Shown here: positions 1-5,730 of the stretch, piece by piece | How the letters are laid out: each line of letters begins with the position of its first letter | Numbering within the stretch: the first letter of the stretch is position 1 | NCBI GenBank assembly: GCA_029256345.1 | Contig: JAQSYC010000133.1 | Span: 1-6,184, forward strand | Reading direction: 5' to 3' | DNA length: 6,184 bases | From: Clostridia bacterium | Lineage (GTDB): Bacteria > Bacillota > Clostridia > Lachnospirales > Cellulosilyticaceae | The notes under the pieces: model-generated | What the model was told of the DNA's origin: nothing | The model's input: only the letters and a program-made list of their open reading frames with translations | The model's database searches: none | Translations under genes and position numbers: made by a program

Positions 1-1189
1 CGCCAAGAAATTTTCAGTAGCTGCCACACTATGCACAGCAGCCATACATGCAATAGGGCTCTCCGCCATATGCACTGCCATTGCTACCCCGTATTCTGCC
101 GCCATATCACCAATCTTCTTGTTTTCCAAGATACCTCCCGATGTCAAAATATCAGGGTGAATGACCGATACGCCTCCCATTTCCAAAAGCGGCCTAAAAT
201 TCTCTTTAAGATAAATGTCCTCTCCCGTACAAATAGGTATAGTGGTAGAATTAGCAAGCCTTGCGTATTGCTTAGTGAACTGCCATGGAATCATATCTTC
301 CATCCACGCAATATTATACTTTTCAATTCTCCTGGCAAGCCTGATACAAGCTTCCACGCCAATATGCCCAAAGTGATCGATGGCCAGCGGCACCTCATTT
401 CCTATTTCCCTTCTCACGTCTGCCACATATTGCTCCAAAACATCATACCCTTTCTCTGTCACTTGAATGCCTGTAAAAGGATGCGCCATATTTTGGATGT
501 CGTAATGCCTTGCCCGTTCCATCCTTTGGGCATCTGTGATATTCCTCGGAATCGGTGCATACGCCGTCGCCTGATGCAGCTGCTGAGTAAACCCTAATGG
601 TCGCCGTCGCCTGATGCAGCTGCTGAGTAAACCCTAATGGTGCCGTCAGCGCCCCCGGTTCCTCATAAAGCAGATCGATGCCTAAATCCATTTTTAAAAA
701 GGTAAAGCCTTTCTCCATCCGCCTCTTGAGTGCTCTGCCCATTTCTGTCCCGTTATGTTTTCCTTCAATATCCGTATCACAATACATACGTATTGTATCT
801 CTAAACTTGCCCCCTAGCATTTGATAGATAGGAATACCATAGGCTTTACCTGCTAAATCCCACAAAGCAATCTCTATGGCACACACACCCCCACCTTGTC
901 TTGCATGTCCTCCGAACTGCTTAATCCTTCTAAATAACTTATCAATTTCACAGGGATTTTCACCTATAATCCTGCTTTTTAATGCTAATACAAAATTTCT
1001 AGAAGCGCCGTCCCTGACTTCTCCATATCCAATTAACCCCTGATTTGTATACACCTTAACCAGCATACAGTGCATAGGTGCATCTACAATATCTACAACC
1101 CTAAGATCTGTAATCCTTAAATCCGAAGGTTTTGAGCTGGTTCTTACATGGTTTAATACCTCTTCATAACTCTCACTATTTTTATGCAT
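1..1189 (-). pseudogene. Enolase-superfamily (mandelate racemase/muconate lactonizing type) sugar-acid dehydratase-like gene, frameshifted, 3' end outside window
   Basis: The likely start is ATG at 1189, with AAAGGGA about 7 bases upstream and 40 bases after the MalG-like stop. An in-frame ATG at 1285 would overlap the permease and adds residues unlike the family. Residues 24-130 form the capping domain (LRITDLRVVDIVD; AIEIALWDLAGKAYGIP; MLGGKFR), followed by barrel strand FLKMDLG with K166. A 40-bp tandem duplication shifts the frame after codon 196; the shifted frame adds 52 unrelated residues and stops at 443-445. Skipping one copy gives 383 continuous codons to the edge, with metal-ligand candidates D258 (AIDHFGH), E284 (AWMEDM) and E310 (CTGEDIYLKE), and a probable D333 (IHPDI)/H360 (AVHMAESP) catalytic dyad. 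Family members usually abstract a proton alpha to a carboxylate, often dehydrating aldonic or uronic acids; the substrate here is unknown. As sequenced the product lacks all metal ligands and should be inactive. Either a real mutation or an assembly error is possible. Confidence 0.9.
562..641. repeat. Perfect 40-bp tandem duplication inside the enolase-superfamily gene
   Basis: Bases 562-601 and 602-641 are identical, with no spacer. Each unit begins CGCCGTCGCC and ends CCCTAATGGT. Since 40 is not a multiple of three, the second copy shifts the reading frame. Bases 561 (a) and 601 (t) differ, as do 602 (c) and 642 (g), so the unit is exactly 40 bp. The six bases GCCGTC occur at 563-568, 603-608 and again just past the unit at 642-647, which is a plausible aid to replication slippage though offset by one base from the junction. 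Confidence 0.97.
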
Positions 1190-1229
1190 GTTTTGTCCCT
1201 TTCTATAATCACTATTGTCACTTCTTTGT

Positions 1230-2069
1230 TTATTTAACCCCACCATCTGCATGACCCGAAATAAGCCAGCTCTGTGCCAGAACATATAGAATAACCACCG
1301 GCAAGGAAGCTATGACAGAAGCACTCATTATAAGTCCCCAAATGGCATGATCCGAAAATTTAAAGCTTGAAATACCCACAGTTACTGTCTGTTGCAACGG
1401 ACTTGTTGTCATAATCAGTGCATATAAGTATTCATTCCAGCACATGGTAAAAGCAAAAGTTGCAACCACCGCAATACCTGGTGCTGCTATCGGCAATACC
1501 ACCTTCACCATTGACATAAATCTATTGCACCCATCAATCATAGCCGCCTCTTCGAGAGAATAAGGCACCGCCTTAAAATAACTGTTGAGCATATAACAGC
1601 AATAAGGCACAACAAAGGTCGGATAGATAATTAATAAACCATTTTTATTATCATTAAACCCCAAAGCACTGACTGCTACATACATAGGAATGAATAATAC
1701 TGCCGTTGGCAAAAGATAGGACACAATAATACTTTGACCTAAAAATTTTCTCAAAGGAAAACGCAGCCTTGTTAAAGCATAGGATCCCAATATGCTGATC
1801 ACGAGACAAACAACGGTCGTTATAGTAGCTATGTAAAGGCTATTGTACATATTGCGCATGAACTGCGTCTCTTTAAATAAACTAATGTAGTGGTCAAAGG
1901 TGATAGTTGTTGGTATTAATTGAGGTCTTGGCAGATACATCTCCTTATTAATCGTTAGGGAGGACTTCACCATCCAATAAAAAGGAAATAAGGTAAAAAT
2001 CAAAGAAATACCTAAGATCCCATAGGTCAAACCATATTTTATGACTTTACTTTTCTTGCTGATAACCAT
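1230..2069 (-). CDS. CUT1-family carbohydrate ABC transporter permease, MalG-like
   Basis: This 279-residue integral membrane protein is the second translocation subunit of the importer. Hydrophobic segments lie near residues 13-34, 76-100, 110-135, 143-165, 195-220 and 243-265, fitting six helices. The cytoplasmic EAA loop that docks on the ATPase begins at EEAAMIDG (173-180) and ends in VLPIAAPG (about 191-198). WNEYLYAL (211-218) and the C-terminal SGHADGGVK resemble the conserved end of MalG-type permeases (usually SG..AGAVKG). The length is normal for the family. The ATG at 2069 follows AAGGAGG, which overlaps the TAA stop of the MalF-like gene only 13 bases upstream, so the two are probably translationally coupled. 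The solute is not readable from the sequence. Confidence 0.96.
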   Translation of the reverse strand: MVISKKSKVIKYGLTYGILGISLIFTLFPFYWMVKSSLTINKEMYLPRPQLIPTTITFDHYISLFKETQFMRNMYNSLYIATITTVVCLVISILGSYALTRLRFPLRKFLGQSIIVSYLLPTAVLFIPMYVAVSALGFNDNKNGLLIIYPTFVVPYCCYMLNSYFKAVPYSLEEAAMIDGCNRFMSMVKVVLPIAAPGIAVVATFAFTMCWNEYLYALIMTTSPLQQTVTVGISSFKFSDHAIWGLIMSASVIASLPVVILYVLAQSWLISGHADGGVK

Positions 2070-2082
2070 GATTGCATCCTCC

Positions 2083-2970
2083 TTAGTTTGCCTTTGCCTT
2101 TGCTGAAAGAAAAATAATCATAATGAGTAGAGGAACTACTGATACTGCCGCTGCCAAAGAAGCTCCAAATGAGTTTTGAATCAACGCCAGATCATAGGTA
2201 TAGGTGGAGATCACTGATGATGAATAAAGCGGCCCGCCCCCTGTTACTAGGAAAACATTTTCAAAGTCATTAAAGGTCCAGATCAGAGACAATAGTGTTG
2301 TAATCTTTAGGATATTGCCTATGGAAGGTAATGTAATGGCAAAAAATTGTCTGATTGCCCCTGCGCCATCCACGTAGGCCGCCTCATACATTTGTCCATC
2401 AATTGTCTGCAAACCTCCAAGTAAACTAAATAAGAAAAAAGGTACCCCTCTCCATATATTAACAACCATAACCGTATAAAGGGTGATACTCGGCAGACTC
2501 AGCCAAGGTATAGGCATTTCGATTATATTTAAAGAAAGCAAAATACTGTTTATGATGCCATAAGTACTGTCATACATCCATCTCCAGGTCATTGCAGCTA
2601 CCATTCCCGGCAGCGCCCACGGTAATAACAAAACTGTTCTAAAAAATCCTCTTCCCACAAATCTTTGATTGAGCACCAATGCTAATATCATTCCCAATAT
2701 CAGCTTGACCCCCACCCCGCCAGTGGTATAGATAATCGTATTCTTAACAACCTTCCAGTAAGTCATATCCTTAAACAAAGTGATGTAATTCTGCAGTCCA
2801 ATAAACTCCTCCGGTCTCCCTACAACTTTATCTGTAAAACTTAGATAAACCGCCCTTAAAAACGGAATACCCATAATACCAAATATCACAATGGCTGCTG
2901 GTATGATGAATAGTATTCCTACGATTTTATCTGTCTGTACTATAGAATTTTTATCTATTTTAAAAAACAT
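2083..2970 (-). CDS. CUT1-family carbohydrate ABC transporter permease, MalF-like
   Basis: This 295-residue membrane protein is the first translocation subunit, in the usual order binding protein, MalF-like, MalG-like. Membrane segments lie near residues 15-38, 76-103, 112-130, 160-185, 218-235 and 268-290. The EAA loop reads YEAAYVDGAG (195-204) through ITLPSIGN (about 212-219). The hallmark FNDFENVFLVTGGGP (233-247) is typical of MalF/UgpA-type permeases, as is LLLPWALPG in the middle. It lacks the long periplasmic insert of enterobacterial MalF, as is normal in Gram-positives. The ATG at 2970 follows GGAGG at only 3 bases spacing, which is short; no other in-frame start nearby is better. 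It is separated from the binding-protein gene by 121 bases containing an inverted repeat. Confidence 0.96.
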   Translation of the reverse strand: MFFKIDKNSIVQTDKIVGILFIIPAAIVIFGIMGIPFLRAVYLSFTDKVVGRPEEFIGLQNYITLFKDMTYWKVVKNTIIYTTGGVGVKLILGMILALVLNQRFVGRGFFRTVLLLPWALPGMVAAMTWRWMYDSTYGIINSILLSLNIIEMPIPWLSLPSITLYTVMVVNIWRGVPFFLFSLLGGLQTIDGQMYEAAYVDGAGAIRQFFAITLPSIGNILKITTLLSLIWTFNDFENVFLVTGGGPLYSSSVISTYTYDLALIQNSFGASLAAAVSVVPLLIMIIFLSAKAKAN

Positions 2971-3027
2971 ATGCCTCCATCATTAATCCGTCGCCGCAGC
3001 CGGTATGCTTGATCGTCCATAAGGCTT

Positions 3028-3071
3028 AGCATAATAACTGCCCACGGCAGAATTTGAACAGTTATTATGCT
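3028..3071 (-). promoter_or_regulatory. Intercistronic stem-loop between binding-protein and permease genes
   Basis: A perfect 13-bp inverted repeat has arms AGCATAATAACTG (3028-3040) and CAGTTATTATGCT (3059-3071), with an 18-base loop. In the minus-strand RNA a second small hairpin, CTGCC-GTG-GGCAG (3050-3038), lies in the loop and shares three bases with the downstream arm, so the two folds compete. No U-run follows, so it is not a standard intrinsic terminator. Stem-loops in this position in sugar ABC operons often protect or process the upstream mRNA so that binding protein exceeds permease; that role is inferred here. The rest of the 2971-3091 gap shows only the permease ribosome binding site. 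Confidence 0.7.
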
Positions 3072-3091
3072 GTGCTAGGTCTTTGTATCTG

Positions 3092-4435
3092 CTATTTCCT
3101 ATCTTTATAGACTGCAATCACATCAGCTTCCAGCTCATCTAGCGCCTTCTGCGGATCCATCTTGTTAACAATAATTTTTTGCATAGCTTTTACACACACT
3201 TGATTTGCAAAGGCCTGCTGTGCATATTCATCTGCTGGTGCAGGATGAAAGTTCCTCACAACTGCTTTTGAATTGGCCAGCCATCCAACATTCGCAGGTT
3301 GTTTCCAAAAATCTGTTTCATCACTGCCTGCAGTGACTGGCTGCCACATCCCATTCATCGCTTCTACTAGTTCCTGATAAGCCGGTTTGTCATTTAGTAT
3401 AAAAGCCGCTAACTGCTTTGCCCCCTCTGGGTTTTTGCCATTCTTAAATGTGGCAAATACGTTACTTCCTCCAGGCACAAACGTTTTCCCAGAAGGCCCT
3501 GCTGGATAGGCTATAATCTGTGTTTTGGCCAAAAGCTCTGGATTTTCTTTTTCAAGAGCAGACCAAACTGATCCTGAATTAAAAATAACCCCTACTGTGC
3601 CTGCAAGATAAGCATTGTTATTACCCATGTCATCCCATGTAATAGCATCTGGTGGTACTAGGCCTTCTTCAAACAATGAAGCAACATATTTAAGGGCTTC
3701 AAGCGTTTCCTTAGAATTCACTGTAACTTTGCCGTCTGCATCTACCACTACGCCTCCAAAGCTATTAATAACTGACCGCATAAATCCTTCTGCATCGCCG
3801 CCCCCTGATGCTCCCATCGGAAAGCCTAGGGCATAGAACCCATTTTTAGGATCATTGACCTTTTTTGCTTGTTCCTTCAGTTCCTCCCATGTGATAGGTT
3901 CTTTAAGACCTTTCTCTTCCCAGACATCCTTTCTCCAATACATCCCTGGTGCAAGAAATGCCAGTGGTGTAAGCATCTCTTTATTATTAAGTAGTGCTAT
4001 GTTTTTTGCCGTATCGGTCAGTTCTAGCTTGGCGTTAAGGTCCGCTACGTCAGCTATTTGATCCATCGTTACAAACTGTGCGCACAGGGCGTCATCTCCA
4101 ACTATCAAATCTGGTACATTTTTGGCTTCTATACCTGCCATAATCTTTTGCTTAATATCATTTGGAGGTACAATGACATAATCGACTTCTATACCCGTTT
4201 GCTCTGTGAATTCTTTGCATTTTTGAGCCATAATGGTATTATATTCTTTGATATACTCCGACTTATCCCAAAAAACAATTTTTTGCTTCTCTCCAGTAGC
4301 TGGCTCCGTCTTTTTTGATACTTCTGCACCTTCCGCCTTTGCTGTTTCCTTAACTGGCGTGCTTGGCGAACAAGCTGTAGACAGCGCCATCACCATTGAC
4401 ATACATAATACTGCTGCTTTTTTAAATTTTTTCAT
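3092..4435 (-). CDS. Extracellular solute-binding lipoprotein of a CUT1 carbohydrate ABC transporter (family 1)
   Basis: This 447-residue protein captures the solute outside the membrane and delivers it to the two permeases encoded downstream. The signal peptide has basic MKKFKK, a hydrophobic core and the lipobox LSTAC with the lipidated cysteine at 22. A low-complexity, K/E/T-rich linker follows to about residue 50, then the mature domain starts KIVFWDKSEY, typical of family 1 sugar-binding proteins. Other family-like stretches are KNVPDLIVGDD, YWRKDVWEEKGLKEPITWEEL, YLAGTVGVIFNSGSVW and FVPGGSNVF. I place the start at 4435: AGGGGG (4445-4450) lies 9 bases upstream, whereas the ATG at 4456 has that site inside its reading frame and would prefix the signal peptide with MNRGKLK. 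The ligand is not identifiable, but the enolase-superfamily neighbour suggests a sugar or sugar acid. Confidence 0.96.
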   Translation of the reverse strand: MKKFKKAAVLCMSMVMALSTACSPSTPVKETAKAEGAEVSKKTEPATGEKQKIVFWDKSEYIKEYNTIMAQKCKEFTEQTGIEVDYVIVPPNDIKQKIMAGIEAKNVPDLIVGDDALCAQFVTMDQIADVADLNAKLELTDTAKNIALLNNKEMLTPLAFLAPGMYWRKDVWEEKGLKEPITWEELKEQAKKVNDPKNGFYALGFPMGASGGGDAEGFMRSVINSFGGVVVDADGKVTVNSKETLEALKYVASLFEEGLVPPDAITWDDMGNNNAYLAGTVGVIFNSGSVWSALEKENPELLAKTQIIAYPAGPSGKTFVPGGSNVFATFKNGKNPEGAKQLAAFILNDKPAYQELVEAMNGMWQPVTAGSDETDFWKQPANVGWLANSKAVVRNFHPAPADEYAQQAFANQVCVKAMQKIIVNKMDPQKALDELEADVIAVYKDRK

Positions 4436-4444
4436 TTTTAACTT

Positions 4445-4450
4445 CCCCCT
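4445..4450 (-). promoter_or_regulatory. Ribosome binding site that fixes the binding-protein start
   Basis: AGGGGG on the minus strand lies 9 bases before the ATG at 4435. It sits downstream of the alternative ATG at 4456, so only the shorter protein, with a normal signal peptide, is well served. Confidence 0.8.
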
Positions 4451-4470
4451 ATTCATTTAATCTTTCTACC

Positions 4471-5511
4471 TCATGGCTCAAGCCTTGCTGTTGTCTCTCC
4501 AATAACCAGCTCAAGATCTAGTAGTTCCGATTTAAAAGGCTCCTTTTTGTTATAGATGAGCTTAAGAAGCTTTTTAAACGCTGTCTCTGCAACTTTATTA
4601 GCTGCAGACGGCACTCTGGTAAAATTCTGGTAATCCAGTTGATGGTTGTCATTGTACTCTAACACTATAATAGAAATATCCTCTGGTATTTTAAGACCCT
4701 CTTCATTAAGTATGGCATTAACTGCCGTTAAATAGGTGCTTGGTGTAATAATAGCTGTTGGCCTTTCCTTGTTTTGCATCATCTCTCTAAATTTGTTGTA
4801 GATGTCACTGTTGCCCTTATGTCCATATTCGCTGTAGCAGTAATACCCTTCATTTAAGGCGATATGATTGTTTTCCAAGACCTCTCTATAGCCCTCAAAC
4901 TTGCATTTCGAAACGATACTGGTATCATAATCCATCAGAAATCCTATCTTTGTATGGCCTAGTTGAATGAGATAATTCATCGCATCCATCGCTGCTTTTT
5001 TATGATTAGAGGCTACATACTGATAGGATTCATATCCTTCAATCTTACCTACACACACATAAGGAATGTTGGCCTTTTCAAATTCCTTGAAGTACAAATT
5101 GTTCTGCTCCAAGTCAAATATCACAAAACCATCTACAACAGTTGGCACCATGCCTTTTAGATAATCTATGCTTTTCTCTACCCCCCCCTTGTGACTGGCA
5201 AAAATAATAATCTTATGATCCAGCCTTTCGGCAATACGCCCTATAGCTCTTAAAACGATTGGTAAATATAAATTATCAAATGCATAGCCAATATTATGCG
5301 GAATAATAATGCAAATGGCTTTGCAATTCTCTTTGGCCGAAAGTCTTCTAGCACTTAGACTTGGGGTATAATTTAATTTTTCAATAGCTTCTTCTATTTT
5401 GGCCCTGGTCTCAACAGACATGCTCTCCAGCTTGTGATTCAAAAAATTAGATATCGTTGATTTAGAGACTCCTGCATATTGCGCTACATCATTAATATTG
5501 GTTTTTTTCAT
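4471..5511 (-). CDS. LacI-family transcriptional regulator
   Basis: This 346-residue regulator probably represses its own operon and is released by a sugar-type ligand. The N-terminal helix-turn-helix is NINDVAQYAGVSKSTISNFLN (residues 5-25, split by the turn at AGVS), followed by KLNYTPSLSARRLSAKE (45-61), where L57 is the likely hinge leucine inserting at the operator centre. The rest is a periplasmic-binding-protein-like effector domain, with NYLIQLGHTKIGFL and IPEDISIIVLEYND as family landmarks; the usual GFDD is replaced by LEYND and the usual DN..G by SNHKKA, so it is a divergent member. I choose ATG at 5511; a GTG at 5517 is in frame but closer to the weak AAAGTGAG site (9 versus 3 bases). 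The stop is 35 bases before the binding-protein start, so they are likely co-transcribed. Confidence 0.95.
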   Translation of the reverse strand: MKKTNINDVAQYAGVSKSTISNFLNHKLESMSVETRAKIEEAIEKLNYTPSLSARRLSAKENCKAICIIIPHNIGYAFDNLYLPIVLRAIGRIAERLDHKIIIFASHKGGVEKSIDYLKGMVPTVVDGFVIFDLEQNNLYFKEFEKANIPYVCVGKIEGYESYQYVASNHKKAAMDAMNYLIQLGHTKIGFLMDYDTSIVSKCKFEGYREVLENNHIALNEGYYCYSEYGHKGNSDIYNKFREMMQNKERPTAIITPSTYLTAVNAILNEEGLKIPEDISIIVLEYNDNHQLDYQNFTRVPSAANKVAETAFKKLLKLIYNKKEPFKSELLDLELVIGETTARLEP

Positions 5512-5548
5512 ACTCACACACTCACTTTTCTTTTAGTTTAATAACAGT

Positions 5549-5578
5549 ATTATAGCATGAGTGTATCGGTTTAGTAAA
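5549..5578 (-). promoter_or_regulatory. Candidate operon promoter with extended -10, overlapped by an operator
   Basis: On the minus strand a perfect TATAAT (5554-5549) is preceded by TGC, giving an extended -10 element. The -35-like TTTACT (5578-5573) is 18 bases upstream and lies inside the LacI-type operator at 5567-5587. The start site would be near 5542, about 30 bases before the repressor ATG. Repressor bound there would block polymerase directly. Confidence 0.7.
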
Positions 5579-5587
5579 CCGCTTTAC
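5567..5587. promoter_or_regulatory. LacI-type operator 1 (promoter-proximal)
   Basis: CGGTTTAGTAAACCG (5567-5581) is a perfect odd palindrome. It overlaps GTAAACCGCTTTAC (5574-5587), an even palindrome with one mismatched pair and the central CG usual for LacI-family operators. The minus strand at 5588-5574 also approaches a CcpA cre site (TGTAAAGCGGTTTAC; the final CA of the consensus is missing), so carbon catabolite control is a possible alternative. Confidence 0.7.
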
Positions 5588-5591
5588 AAGC

Positions 5592-5618
5592 AAGATAAAT
5601 AAAAAATAAACTTGTCAA
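5592..5618 (-). promoter_or_regulatory. Weak candidate promoter between the two operators
   Basis: TTGACA (5618-5613) matches the -35 consensus, but the best -10 is TATCTT (5597-5592) at a short 15-base spacing. Operator 1 would fall at the start site. The weak -10 makes this tentative. Confidence 0.3.
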
Positions 5619-5637
5619 AAGTCTATTTTTTATAAAT

Positions 5638-5658
5638 TAGTTTACTAAACCGGTTTAT
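5638..5658. promoter_or_regulatory. LacI-type operator 2 (upstream copy)
   Basis: TAAACCGGTTTA (5646-5657) is a perfect 12-bp even palindrome with the central CG of LacI-family operators. It overlaps GTTTACTAAAC (5640-5650), an odd palindrome. Aligned with operator 1 in the same orientation, 16 of 20 bases agree (5568-5587 against 5639-5658), and the centres are 71 bp apart, a spacing that could allow looping. Confidence 0.75.
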
Positions 5659-5667
5659 TGTTCAATA

Positions 5668-5681
5668 ATACTAATTAGTAT
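5668..5681. repeat. 14-bp perfect palindrome near the upstream promoter start site
   Basis: ATACTAATTAGTAT is self-complementary and lies where the upstream promoter would begin transcription. It is flanked by direct repeats GTTCAAT at 5660-5666 and 5683-5689. A/T-rich DNA makes short palindromes common, so a binding-site role is only possible. Confidence 0.4.
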
Positions 5682-5687
5682 AGTTCA

Positions 5688-5715
5688 ATCATATCATATG
5701 TGTTGTATTTGTCAA
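5688..5715 (-). promoter_or_regulatory. Candidate upstream promoter of the transport operon
   Basis: TTGACA (5715-5710) matches the -35 consensus and TATGAT (5693-5688) is 5 of 6 for -10, with 16 bases between. Transcription would start near 5681 and run through both operators, so bound repressor could act as a roadblock. It sits just after the stop of the sigma-like gene. Confidence 0.6.
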
Positions 5716-5730
5716 GTATTTAAGCTGAGC

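Noticed and set aside
31..597. Plus-strand open frame of 188 codons
   Set aside because: It is antisense to the enolase-superfamily gene, whose conserved motifs read on the other strand. Its Cys/His-rich product looks like no known protein.
1190..1285. Longer start of the enolase-superfamily gene at 1285
   Set aside because: It would overlap the MalG-like gene by 56 bases and add residues not typical of the family; ATG 1189 has a ribosome binding site.
2948..3013. Short minus-strand open frame starting MDDQAYRLRRR in the intercistronic gap
   Set aside because: It is only about 21 codons, has no ribosome binding site and runs into the permease gene.
3028..3071. Intrinsic terminator between binding-protein and permease genes
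   Set aside because: The stem is A/T-rich in the arms and no U-run follows on the minus strand, so full termination is unlikely.
3615..4460. Plus-strand open frames opposite the binding-protein gene
   Set aside because: They are antisense to a clearly recognisable lipoprotein gene and encode no recognisable domain.
5582..5621. Imperfect inverted repeat (CTTT..ACAAG and CTTGT..AAAAG) between the operators
   Set aside because: The arms are short and gapped with a 20-base A/T-rich loop; this is expected by chance in such sequence.
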